From positions 6,127,714 through 6,191,713 of the forward strand of contig NC_135777.1 of NCBI RefSeq assembly GCF_028453695.1: a stretch of 64,000 nucleotides of DNA, read 5' to 3'. Under the pieces are notes generated by a model that was given only the letters and a program-made list of their open reading frames with translations, did not search any database and was not told where the DNA came from. This document shows, in pieces, positions 13,063 to 26,389 of this stretch. Each line of letters starts with the position of its first letter. Position 1 is the stretch's first letter. Source of the DNA: Augochlora pura (lineage: Eukaryota; Arthropoda; Insecta; Hymenoptera; Halictidae). A program made the translations under genes and the position numbers.

Positions 13063-14258
13063 TGTTAGTACATGTATACGCTCCTTTCACATTTTGTTAT
13101 TTGGATAATAAACCTAACAGTTGTTTACATATTTACAACACGAACACGCAACACTGCGCATGCTCTGATAGGACTACATATATGAGTACTCAACACCTTG
13201 TCTGTCATGTACAATAATGAGTCCTACTCCTGCACGCTTCCTGTTCTCCCTAAGCTGGTTCGCACATCTTCATCATTTTACTGCGCATCCAGCTTCACAC
13301 AAGTAGAAAGAGAACGAAATACAACGGAGAGAAACAGAAGGATAGCCATCTGATCCTATGCGTGATGGTGTGCACACGGATGAGAAACCGCTTAGAGATA
13401 ATACAGGTTACTGTAGTCCATTACATTCATTCGATTGGCGCGTCATCTGAGGCATGCGTCCTGAAAATCTATTTGTAAAGTAGCTTCAACTTTCAAATAA
13501 ATTAAATCTGTTGCGTCGAGTGTATTTGAAAAAACTGTTCAATGTACTTCAAGGTAAATATGTTCCCTGGAAATGTATCATGACGATAGATTATAACGAC
13601 GAAAAATGAATAACAAAAGTTAACAGATTTTCAAATTTTCAAATTCGATGCGGCACGTCTACCCGTTGTCCGATCAATTTCAGCTTTTGATTGACTCGTT
13701 GGTAGGAAACAGGAATAATTTTATTTATTTTAATTGAAGGTGGACAGGAGTACGATCCATTTACTGTACATACACGCGCAAAATTTGTCACGAAAATCAG
13801 GGACACGAACGCATCTACATAGATTGTATACACCGTGGTAGGCGATGTCCTTGTCCTTATAGTTTATAGTTTTACATACGTGTATAGTCCGTGGTCTCGT
13901 CAAAAATGGGTTACTTTATTAATATGGGCGATCGTGGACTGGATTATCAAACATACGAAATGCTTCCTGTAGCGTGTACGATTACAGGCGTTAGTTAAAG
14001 CATTAGTAATGCGCAAGTCACCTGATAAGTATGAGATTTGCGATTTGCATTATCTCCGTGTCCTTGCCTCGTAGCTGGACAACTAACACGATAAGTAGAA
14101 CTGTTTTGACAAGGAAACTTGGTTAGTTGAATCGTTGCGGAGAATAAAAGGATATACAGTTTTTATAGTCACTAATGACAGGACATTGTTCAAAGATGAA
14201 TAATGCGTGAGACAGGCTTACGACAAGCGTGAAAGTGGTTAAAATATAAATTTTCAAA
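13063..14258. other. Divergent promoter region, JAK / FHIP
   Basis: About 1.2 kb between the start codons of two genes running away from each other. No coding exon was recognised. It should carry both promoters and 5' UTRs. No clear TATA box could be assigned to either gene. Confidence 0.5.
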
Positions 14259-17200
14259 ATGAGCTGGTTACGGAATAGCCCGCTGAGAAATAGTTTCAGC
14301 AAGCAACGATCGAGAGACTCTCCACCGAAAGATGCAGACCCGTCAGCCTGTTATGACAGTTTCTGTAAACATTGGCAGCAAGCTTATGAAATCATTTTGT
14401 ACACATCTGTGAGTTGAATTTTTAAAGCGTCAGTGAAATTAGAAAGTGTTTCGAATGATGTTTTGTGTTGTGTGTGTGTGCGTGTGCTTTTCTTTCATTT
14501 TTACACGACAGAGGAAAATGACACTGTAATTGAAACTAAATACGTCATTAAATTTATGTAGCCACCTAAGGGAACACTTACGCAGGATGATGTTCTTGGA
14601 GTTGTCAATCACATAGATCATATGATAACACTTTTAATATTGGAGTTACGGGATTCTCGGACTTTCAACAATTATCGGCAATCACCAGCAGCGACTCATT
14701 CTCCTTGTTTGGAGTATTTGTTAAGTGAAAACCTCCTTGTTAAGCTGTACGACTGGAGTATATATACTGGAAGGTATTTATTTTTTAAGTAGTATACATA
14801 AGAAATAATCTTATCGTAATAGTACTGGTATACACATACTATGTGCTTGTATATTTTACTAAATTGAATTATCAATATATTCTCTGCTGCCATTTCTGAC
14901 AACAGCATCTTTTATAGTTACAATGTTTTATCAATGATTATATGTTTTCTTCATAAGATTAAAGATATGTAACTAAAAAGAAACATTACTATTTTCTTTA
15001 TACAAATTATAAATTCAAACATATTGTACGTACATAAAACTGTTAGCGAATGTTTTAATTACTCAATATTTAATTATTAATTGGTCTATCGAATTATAAA
15101 TAAAAACAGTTTTATTCTATTTATTCTTATACTTGTGTATTTAACAATTACTGTTTTTTTTTTTTACTATGTTACTTAGTTCAATTTATTTTTAGGTCTT
15201 TAATTAATGTATGCTACAAGAACAATTTGTTCAAATGAACTCTGATATATTATTTTTTAATGTGGATCATTATTTCAGATTTAATAATGCCGTACGGTTG
15301 GAACAATTAAAACTTTATGAACTTTTAGTATCGCATAATAGTATTCTTCTTGCCCATGAACCTATTGCCAGACCGTTGTTACGATTGCTTGAAGATTGCG
15401 CGAATGATATAATGCTAGCAGAAGTAGAAAAGAAATTGGTAGTGTTATTGAATCAATTATGTGTAACTTTAATGCAAAACATGGCATTACTCGATCTATT
15501 TTTTCATCCAACAGCAGTAGGAAAAAACAAGTAGGTAGAATATGCGTATACTTATTTTGCAATTGTACGAACTTTCGGTTGTTGTTAATGTGAATATACT
15601 TTTTCAGATTTATCATCTTTACATTATTAATACCACACGTACATAGAGAAGGTGGTGTTGGACAGCAAGCACGTGACGCCATGTTACTCTGCATGTCTCT
15701 TTCCAAGAAAAATGATCAAGTCGGAATATATATCGCGGATCATTCTAATATATGTCCTGTATGTACCATTGACAAACATTAAGTCAATCCATAAATAGAA
15801 TTTAAACATTTTGCAATATTCTAATTTCTCGTAATTTATTGTGTTTAATGTAATATAAATTTTATTTAATCAGGTGTTAGCAACAGGTTTGGGTGCACTG
15901 TATTCAGCGCTGCCTAGGAAGTTAGATATCGAAACGAACGATTGGCACAGATTGACACCAGACGATGTTAATGATCTACCAGCATTAATGCATCTAATGA
16001 ATTCTTTAGAGTTTTGTAATGCTGTCGCACAAGTTGCACATCCTTTGGTGCAAAAACATTTGCTAGAGTTTTTATACCATGGTTTTCTGGTACCCGTAAT
16101 GGGACCAGCTTTGTTACAGGTTAGTACAGGTCATTGTTCGCATACTTTTTATTGTTTGGATTAATTAGAAACTTTTTTTATAATACAGTCTCTAAAGGAT
16201 TTAAGTAATTACACATGCAAATTCCTTGAAGTATGTTTCTTAGAATTCATATTTATGGGCATTTTTTTACATTATATTTGCATGTGGTAAAAGAAGGTAT
16301 TTGCAAAATATGCAAATGCAAATTTTGTTGCTGGCTAATTCATCTAGTGTTAAATTCATGAAATTATATTTAAGTGAACATATGAATATTTTTTAATACA
16401 TATTTAAACTGTTCAAATTTTGCATATATAATTTTTCATTCTATCTATAGAATTGATATCTATGTACATTTTTTGTTGTAAATCCAAAACCATTGTTTCA
16501 ATATGTATTCTGTGACTTGTCAAACAATCTTTATTGGATAAATCTTTGTAGTAATATGTTTGTTTAACATCATAGTTGTAATGTATGGTGGTGGTAAATC
16601 TAAATCTTCATAGTTAATGCTAATAACATACCAATCATTTATATTACAATATGCTTTTGGTAATTGTCCAATGACATTTTTATGGTATTTAGGATTCACT
16701 TGGTTTGACCATAGACCAACTAGATGCACAAGAATACTGGGTTAGTACAAAACATCTTAATTAGTGCGAAAACTTAGTACAGTTAATCAAATTTCGGTAA
16801 AGCATAGATTAAAGAATCCCTTTTGCATGTAAAAATATATTTGTAATTTTATTAAATTTAACCATTTGTTTCCTTTAATAGTAACAATTTATCTAACTGT
16901 GTGATAATATTTGAAAATCACTAATAATTTTAATTAATTAAGATTGATTTAAGCTTTTACTGACATGCTATACTTAAGTTCATTGAACATTCCAGATACA
17001 TTTAACAAAGACAGTAACTTGTGAACTGCGTTATATCTACATATTTCTTTCTTTTTAAAAGTTATAAATTATTAATCATTATAAGAATATGTGGTTCACA
17101 AGCTACATTTTTCATACATTCATTTTAAATATCATAAAAATTGAATCATTTATCATTTTTGTTGCTTGTAATAGCATAAGTTATATGTCATGTTATTACT

Positions 17201-20200
17201 GTAATTGCAAACATTTATACAGGCTATTGTTTGCCATGCTTAACTTTGGATACATGAATCATTATTCTGTATAGACTAATAATGTCCAAATCTAATCTAA
17301 TCATTTAATCTTAATATCTTATCATTTCATATTAAGATATTTTTATTCCAAACTCTTGTAACCATTCTGTTTGGCCAAAGTATATATACTTTGTCTGTAT
17401 ATATACAAAGTATATATATTTGTACATACTGCTTTATTTAATATCACTATATTATGTGTGTAGATGTTGATTTACAAAGTGAAGCGTATAATTTTTTTTA
17501 AATTAAACGAATTAACTACTTGCATGTTTTTTTTCTTAAAGACTAATATCCTTCTTTTACCACAAAATAAAGTTTCTTTCTTATGTTTTATTAACGTCTT
17601 AATGTGAGAAATCACAATTCTAATGTTTGATATATTAACAAGCTTATTAGTTCTTCAATAAAAATTTCTAAAGTGTTCAACTAAAATTGAAAATATTTCT
17701 TACATTTATCTAGAAGGAAATAATTATTTTATACGAATTCCTATAATGCCATGGATAACTAATCTCTTAATATTACAGACCACTGTGGACGAATTAGTTG
17801 CAGCAACAGCTTATTTCGATTTATTTCTTCGATCTGTAACAGAACCTGGCCTTTTACGTTCGCTTGTCCGATTTTTACTAGAAGATAATTATGATGAGTG
17901 CAGAATACTGGATAGCCTTATTCAAAGGATATCATCGAGATCGAGGGTAAAAATATTATCAGTATAAACGCTGCTTCAGTTACAATACAGTGTAAAGATA
18001 TCTTCTAGTAACATTCTTATATTCCAGTTATGCATAGTTACCATGGCACTGTTCGAAACTTTGGTCAACTTAAATTGCGAAGATGTTATGTTGGAACTAT
18101 GTTTAGCCGCATTGAGTCCTTGTTCTCATGTAATGCTTTCTCAGCGTAGAAGACTAAGAGACATAGATCCGTTTGGACGTGCTGCCGAAAAGTTTTTGTC
18201 ATTAACACCATCGTGCTGTTCACCGCTCGCATCTGTAAATTCTCAATTCAGTTCTTTACCTAATAGTACAACTCAGGAAAATAGTCTAAATGCTACATCT
18301 GAGCCTTTTAAATCGCTGTCTGCATCTATAAACTATGGTGCAAGGATATCGGATAGTTTGTACGGAAATTATCATGCATATCTGTGCGACGCTCGACAAA
18401 AAATAAGAGCTTGTCGTGTCGCATGTTCCAACTGGTCATATCAGTATGACGGAGAGTTGCCAAAGCAAAGCACTACCGGAAGCGAAACAACGTTGACAGA
18501 CAACGCTACGTTGGCGGAACGCTCGCAGAATAAAGACGAAACGGTCGAAACTCTGTCATTAGAAAAATTAAAGGAATCGGCAATTTCGAATAGTGTCATC
18601 GAAAACACTTCGATAGACAATATTTTAATTAATATTCAATCGTTACTAGATGGAAAAGATTTGAACGCGAAAGAAGAAGAAGATGTAGACAGAATTGAGA
18701 CAGAAGTAGTAGGTGTAGAGTTATCATTAGAGGAACAAGCAAAATTAAACGCAGACATTGCTGAATTGTTAAACGAAGACTTTGGAATCTTAGATTCTAT
18801 TAAGGAGACTTCATTGACGGATAAGAAGGAACCCGACAGTGGTATTGACGATTCCAATACCGCGATGAACTCTTTTTTATCGTTAGGAGAGAGTAGTGGA
18901 TACGAAAGTTTCGCATTTAAAGGTTCGTCCGAATCAACTCCAGACAATGAACCCAGTGAAGATAGAATGAGTGAACAGGATAAAATAGAAATCAAATTGA
19001 ATAAAGAAAGTAGCATGCCGTTGCATAATGTTACTACGGATTCTGGTTCAATAATATCAGAAGAATCAACAAGGACTAAGCAAAGTAAAGATGCTTGTCG
19101 TCAAGATATATTTAATGGACAGCCTAATGTCGGTATATTTTTGGATGTTCTTCTAAGGAAGCTAGAGTGCATGACAAGTAATAATTTATATGTCAACTTA
19201 CATTTAACTGGTCTTATCAGTAGACTAGCGATATACCCACAACCTTTGTTGCAATCATTTCTTCTAAACCATTCTCTGGTATTTCAACCCAGTATTAGGT
19301 CGCTTTTCCAGGTTTGTAACTAAATAATAATAATATATATGAAGATAATAAACAAATGTGTGCCATCTGTTTAAAAAAAAAACTTGATTCTGTTTCTTAG
19401 GTACTTGCCTCATTAAAGCATAAAATAGATCAGTTTCTCTCTCAACATAACAATGTAGACATATTAGTAGAACAAGCACGATTATTTTTGATTAGTCGTG
19501 AAGATAAGTTAGTGAATGCCAGGAAAAATGCATTAGAGGCTGCCGCTTACTCTGCACCCGTTAAAAGAAATTCTTTAAGTGTAGAGCCATTTTCAAGAGG
19601 TATGGCTTTTTTTTATATAATTAGCGATTATATATTAATTAGTGATAGTATAATAGTATAATACCAAGTTGTATCGTATGAAATGATTGTTCAAAATTGG
19701 ACAGTTCAAATATACAATCGAATATGATAAAGTTTTTCGTATTAGTATTTTATTCTCATATGTGCGCGCACGTTTGCATAAATTAACATAGAATTATCTT
19801 AACATCTGTTTGGCTTTCCGGAAGTATTCAAACGATGTATGTATGATCATCAAAATATTAATATGTACGTGTAAATAATGCACAAATATTTAATGTGAAC
19901 ATTATATCTGAAGGTCTTATGTTTTTAGGCGAAAGTAAGAGGTGGAGTTTTACATCGTCTTTTACACAAATGCTTAGAAGAACAAGTGTTAATTCCGGTC
20001 CTGGTAGTTTAATCAGCGTTCCCACTAATCAGCCAACTGGTGCATTAGATGATCAGTTAGAAGCTATTGGACACGGTTCTGGATACCGGTAATAAGATTA
20101 TGTCTAAAACTATTTCTAACATATCGAATTAAAATTAATTGAACAGTAAATAAATAATTTACAACTTTAGCCGAAATGTACTTAATTCTTTTCAATGTGA

Positions 20201-20490
20201 AATCTTGTTGTCACATACTACACTCGTACTAGATTAATTAAATAAAATACTAGTTCTGAATTCTACAGAATTATATATGAAAAATATTTTAATATCAATT
20301 GTATTAATAGAATTTTTAATTTAATAGATATTACACGAAAACTTCCTGGGAATCTCCAAACGAAGTAAGTCCAGTACAAAATGTGGTGTTATGTGCAGTT
20401 ATATTAGACGAATGGCTAAAAGAATTAGCTGCTATTACACAGGAACATGCCATTATGTCCTTTACACATAGCTTGGAATCTAAAGTGTAA
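14259..20490 (+). CDS. FHIP family protein (FTS–Hook-interacting)
   Basis: Ten exons: 14259–14408, 14562–14773, 15279–15530, 15608–15758, 15874–16119, 17779–17946, 18028–19311, 19401–19599, 19929–20088 and 20328–20490. All are in phase, giving 994 aa (human FHIP1B is a similar size). The N-terminus MSWLRNSPLR matches the MSWL start of the family. The alpha-helical body includes ARPLLRLLEDCAND, LLNQLCVTLMQN and LVQKHLLEFLYHGFLVPVMG. The large exon has a poorly conserved acidic/Ser-rich region (about residues 450–720), then resumes a conserved helical block (FLDVLLRKLECM, LHLTGLISRLAIYP). The C-terminus contains VVLCAVILDEWLKELAAITQ. FHIP bridges the FTS–Hook complex to Rab5-type endosomes for dynein transport. 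The protein lacks a signal peptide or membrane segment, so it is cytosolic. Confidence 0.9.
14466..14487. repeat. Short (TG)n repeat in FHIP intron 1
   Basis: A TGTGTGTG-type run with one or two interruptions inside the first intron of the FHIP gene. Confidence 0.7.
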
Positions 20491-23400
20491 TATGTAAGGC
20501 GGTCATGTTTACAAATTAAACTTTAGTCGACAATAGGAAAATTATATTCGAAACACTTTCCCTTTTCACAGGGTTTTCATAAGTAAACATGTGATATATT
20601 GTTAGATTCGTAAATCATAAGTTCACATTCTATTGTTTAGAATGCTTTTACCTGGAGTTATTGTTCAATGAAATGTAATAATAGTATACAGAATGTTACT
20701 GTAGATACAAAGAAAAAAAGTAATTATACTATTTTAATTTACAAATATAGACGCTGCAGATCGAGCAATTGTCCTTCGAATTTGTAGATACATTTTTATT
20801 TCTATTAATGTTGCTGTTTATATAACAGAATCATTTTTTATGTGACAAATCGTCTTTGCCGAATACTAATTAGTAATGAACGATGTCAGCCGAATTTTAT
20901 TATAAGAATTGACATTTAGAGCGATTTCCTATTCAATGTACAATATATTATGACACAAATTATTGATTTTAGGTGACGTACGTCTTAAAATAGATGCAAC
21001 AATTTAATGTCACAGATATTGAAAAAAAAACATATACTTAAATTGAAAAAGTGCCAAGTTAATACATTAATTGCAGTAATTTAATGCATATTTCATACTC
21101 TGGAAACTGTTCCACATGTTTTTCACAACTTGATGACGAAATAATTTTTACGAAAAAAATTAGCTTTACATAAAGAACGAGTTATATACATTAAAATATT
21201 TTACACAGTCAGTGCATACTGTAAAAACATTAGAATGCCTGGTTTTATTATTCGTACTTAATTTATTAATATAAACCAAACTTACGCAATTATTGATTAA
21301 TTTATGTACAGAAATATGTTTTTAAGATGCATTGGCACAAAATGTTAGGTTCGTGCAAATAAACGATCGTTTTCTCAAATAAAATGTTAACTATATGTAT
21401 TTTCTTCCGAATATTATATATATTCTACATAATCTATACAATACCATTCTATATAATTGTGCGAATTTTTTAAACGGTTAATTAATTTTATGAGACGCCG
21501 GATTTATAAATTAATAAATTGTGATTTCATTTGAAGAAACGACGTTATCATGTACATCAACTTAATATCATGTAGATATAAATCTATACCTCAGATCATG
21601 AATTTCGAAGTATGTTTAGACGATAATTAATATATAAGTCTAGGTTGAAAGGTATATATATAGTAACATTAATATTTTATATCAGTCGAATTCATTAATT
21701 ACGCAATGATTTTGTTGAACCTATATTGTACATAGTTTAAAACATAATCAATTTTCACATTCTAAAAAAACGAAACTTAAATATTAACATCTGGATTACG
21801 ATATGACAAACTGAAAGTCAATACTTGCCAATGTTATTGCACAAATAGTTAATGCTTGCCTCAGTATGAATAACATATCAAAGCTTAATGCAACAATAAT
21901 TGAGCTCAATTTTTGTTACTAAATATTAGACATCAATATACATATATATATATATGTACATATTATATATATATTAAATACATATTATATACATATATAG
22001 TATATATATATATATATATTATGTTAGTGCAATTGTTAATAAATTGTAATAATTAAGTGGCAATTAATGACAGTGATAGTGCAAAATGTACATCAAAAAG
22101 TGTTATAATTGTATATTGTGTTAAGAACTTATTGAACAAAATATTTTTTGATCACTTTAAGATTTATATTTAGTATAAAATACTTGCCGTAATGTGATAT
22201 TAAACTAGGGCCTCGGTGAATTTTCCGAATTCAAATATTTTTACTTCGGTTTATCTCGAATTTCTATCTCGAAAAAATAATCATTGCATCTAAATTATTT
22301 TTTTCAATAATAAAGGGGAAAAAATCATGTGTAATCAAGTATCATTATCAAAATAATTTAATATTTGCTTTATGTGTTTGATTATAATGCATGGTGTAAT
22401 GATATTTTATCCGATCGTATTAATCATTTTTAATGTAACTTGGACACAAATAATTTGTTTATGCTTACAAGAAATCATTAATATTTAATAATTTATTAAG
22501 AGCGGCAGTCTGTTGTTTTTTTTTAAATTACGTTAATAATTTGATCCAATTTTTATCGAATACATGCAGTATTTTCAAACAGGTAAATATGCTCGCGATT
22601 GTTTATTAAAGAAAAATATTTAATATTTATTATTAATTTAACTTGCTTTTCTGTTATGTTTAAAATTGTTGACATATTAAAAACGTGAAATAGTCTATTG
22701 TAATTATTTGACAAATTTAAGTATTTAGAATTGCATGTAACTAACCCAATAATACAGTTTATAAAATGTAAAAGTGTACTAGTAAAACAAAATTGTACCA
22801 ATTCAAACTAGTTACAATATGAAAGAATTTGATTTATTTAATATTGTATACACGCAATTCTATATAATTTTTCGAAGTATCCTAATTTTTATTGTAGTAC
22901 ATTTTGCTATGATAGATTTGTTATAAAGAATTGTATAATTTAAAGTTCATAATAATTATGAAGTAGGTCTTTGTTAATTGAACATTGATTTCATTCTAAT
23001 AACATAGCTATCATAATTGTGAAAATTGAATCACGCAAAGTATAATGTACATATAAATTTCGAGAAACTATAATGTTATCCATCTGAATTGTACATTATA
23101 AATGTAATATAAAATAGAGCATATATTATTGTGTTATAATGAAGATGTTTTAATAAAAAAAAAAAAAACGGTGTGCAAAAACTGAACAATTGTAACTTAT
23201 GTTAAATGAAATATTATATTTATTATTCCCTAGAAATTGCACATTTTTGATTATTCAAGGAATGTTATTATTTGACTGTGTATATGTTATTTCCGAACGT
23301 GTATGAAATAAATATATACAATCAATTAATTTTTATGTATAAGTTTCATTGTGTATTAATATCGTTATTAGTTACAAGTTCCTAATAAGTCATGTAACGG

Positions 23401-24590
23401 TTTTTAAAAAATCTAATATCCTAAAGTTTAATGAACATTCAGCTTCTTTAGAAAATTAAAATTTGTAAATGCAATTTTTTGCAATATATGTACACTATTT
23501 CGGTGTATCTATGAAATATGTAATCGATTCGATAAGTTTTACCTTCGTTATTTTAATTTGTTGCAAAGAAAATGATCAATATATACATTATAAAAAGATA
23601 ATCTTCATTGTAAATGTTTAATTTTAGTATTGCAAGAAATTTGAAGTCGTTCGATCGGAAAGACCCAATCGCCGTGAAGCTTTGACTATTTGAACATGCC
23701 GTTCGCGAAAATCGCGGAACCAGAGAAAAGGTTAGCTTAGTTAAAGAGTTCCTAGATCATCGGTTCTCAACATATTTGATCCTTTTCTCGAAAATATTTA
23801 GATTTCCGCAGACATTTCACATGGTGCACACGACCAGATTGATAGTCTATATATACGTGTATGTATAACAAATAATTGTGTCTCCTAACACAGCGATAAT
23901 GTACCGAGTTGAGCGGAATTTGACATGAGCATTGAGGGGCGCGATTAATCGTGATCTCATACTTTCAAGTATTTAAATATCGTCAGTTAATTTTCAATAG
24001 TATCATTGGCGATTTTGTACGTCAAATATTATCTTGTTAATGAAAGCCACGCCTAGGGTAATACAAGAATGTATTACATAAACATAGTTTGAAGAAACTT
24101 ATATTAATTGTATTACTTCTACTTAGATGTGCTTAATAGAAATTATAATAAATCACTCGTTCGTGCACAGAATATTCATTTCTGACAGTATTTTCGAACT
24201 CTTGCCGGTTCTGTGATAAGGCTAGCTTTAATATTATACTTGAATGCATCCTGTCTTATGATATTGTGTTTGTTAATTTTGACATATAGTCATGCATGAG
24301 TAGACCCATTAATTCTGTGTTATTCTTAGAAAATTCTTAAAATGGGATAACATAGATAATATTCAAAATATAATATACTCTGCATTAAAACAAATCTATA
24401 CGACTGAATGTACACATAACAATGGTTTGAGAGCACCATGGAATGCGAAATGTCGATTGAGATAAAATGTTCTTGACACCCATAGTACTATCGCATTTTG
24501 GAGACTTTAATCGATCATCTAAGTAATGCATTGATTTTCTTCTATTATCAACAGATTTATATATAGTACACTCTGATATAAGAAGTATTC
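20491..24590. other. Long AT-rich gap after FHIP
   Basis: About 4.1 kb with no coding exon recognised. It begins with the FHIP 3' UTR, whose length is unclear: several AATAAA signals occur, including 23152–23157 just before a run of A. A (TA)-rich stretch lies at 21938–22018. The right end, from about 23.6 kb, is less AT-rich and probably holds the promoter and 5' UTR of the RILP-like gene. Confidence 0.4.
21938..22018. repeat. TA-rich imperfect microsatellite
   Basis: Interrupted TATATATA and CATATTATATA runs downstream of the FHIP stop codon, possibly within its 3' UTR. Confidence 0.7.
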
Positions 24591-26389
24591 ATGCCTTTTT
24601 GTCTGGAATATTATAAGACCAGCAACATGGAGGACTATACTGTATTATCGGATGTGTCCGTTGTAGATGTTTATGATATTGCTTCAGAAATAGGGAAAGA
24701 ATGTGAGAAATTAATAGACTCGTTCGGAGTACAATCTGTGACTAATTTGATGCCAAAGGTGATACATGCATTGGAACTATTAGAAAACCTTGCTACCAAA
24801 AATGAATGCGAGAATACAATAGTTCAAGAATTACGTGCAAAGATATCACAATTGGAAAGCGATAAAATTGGCAAAGCTGAAGATAGGCAGAGATTTGAAA
24901 AAGTATTTCCTTTATTCAAAAATTTCTTATTACTATTCTTAACTTTCTTCATTGATAATTATGTAATTACTATCCAGGAATTAGAACAAATCGAAGAACA
25001 TTGGAGACAAGAATCTCGTGACCTAGTGGGAATGGTTACACGATTACAAGAAGAAAATAGACGATTAGCAGAAGCACTCCATGAATCGCGTAGTGACAGT
25101 CAGTACAGCAGTAAACAAAGTACTAACAATCTACCTTTTATTTACTAACACAATGTTAAAACTATTATCCCAGACAGGATAAGATATTTCAAATTAGCAT
25201 TTTCGTATAAGATTCGTTTAAAAATAATTATTCATTGTATTATACTTTTCTAAATGCAAGTAACAAGATAAAACTATAGATTAAACTGTAATGGTAATTT
25301 CTAATATCTTATCTTGTACTTCTGTAGCGTATATGCGTGTATTATTAATTACACAAATATATTTTCAGCTTTTACTGCTAGTCAGGAAGTCGATGTAGCA
25401 GTGTTACAACATTTAAGATCCATGATAGATAAGCAAAGAGATCAAATTCGTACGAGAGACAAAGAGATGGTGCAGAAGAATTTGGAAATAGAAAATGTAA
25501 ATTGGTACTTACGTTCGTATGTAATTTGATACAAGTAGCAGTAGAATACCGTCTTGTTGGAAGTAGTTTAGGATGTGCTGTACTTTAATTTTTTTTTATT
25601 TGTTTTTTCACATCACATAATGTACGTTTCATCCTAACGTGTCTTCACCCTTTTTCTTTTGCAGTTAACAGCACAGGTTGAGAAACTTGGAGTTGTTGGC
25701 CGAGAATTAAAACGGAAACAACGTCAAGCACAGATGCAAGCTCGTGGATTAGTGGAAGAAAGGGCAGACTTTTTGGCTCAGTTACAAGACCAAAATCGTG
25801 AATTGATAAATCTACGAGCACGTCTTGGTTTGGCGAGAAAGGAAAACGAGGATTTAACTAAACTGCAAGGATGCCCAGATCTAACGAATAAAGCAGTTTA
25901 TGATCTCGATGATCCCGACAGACCGAGATTTACCACTGCAGAATTGAAAGAAATTTTGCACGAGCGAAATGAACTGAAAGCTAGGGTCTCGGACTTAGAA
26001 GATGAATTAGAACTTTATCGACCAAAATCTGACACGTACGTGATTCTTTTCAAATTGCGACTTCCTATTAAAATCGCCTTGTAACTTGTTTCTTCTACAG
26101 GACTGAAGAAGATAAAGACGCTCCGGTCCAAGGGCCGCTTCCTTACGAACCGGATGACGCACCTTGGAAGAAAACATCGGAATCTGGGATTCGTAAATTG
26201 TAAGTATCTTCAAATATTATAATCATAATTACAATAAATACTATATCGTATAATCTATTTTCCAGTTTCCGGAAAATATTCTCAGAGTCTAGCAGTAGCT
26301 TTTTAGTTGGTAGCAGTCCACGTAGAAGTCTTTCTAGTTTATCAAAGATGGCTCTTTCTGGGAATACTACGTGCGATGAGCCTGTATAA
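24591..26389 (+). CDS. RILP-like Rab effector (RILPL)
   Basis: Six exons: 24591–24902, 24978–25110, 25369–25496, 25665–26035, 26101–26199 and 26266–26389, all in phase. This gives 388 aa from the first ATG or 376 aa from the ATG at 24627, which lies directly before the conserved domain. The RH1 domain is VVDVYDIASEIGKECEKLID, followed by coiled coil (ELEQIEEHWRQESRDLVGMV) through the middle exons. RH2 is RPRFTTAELKEILHERNELK, then LEDELELYRP. The conserved RKFFRKIFSESSSS lies near the C-terminus. In vertebrates RH1 contacts dynein/dynactin components and myosin Va, and RH2 binds phosphorylated Rab8/10 or Rab36. It is a cytosolic adaptor on endolysosomal and ciliary membranes. It lies downstream of FHIP on the same strand. 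Confidence 0.9.

Noticed and set aside
17400..17480. Possible inverted repeat of TATATACTTTG words in a FHIP intron
   Set aside because: Simple AT-rich sequence; no flanking duplication or element body could be seen.
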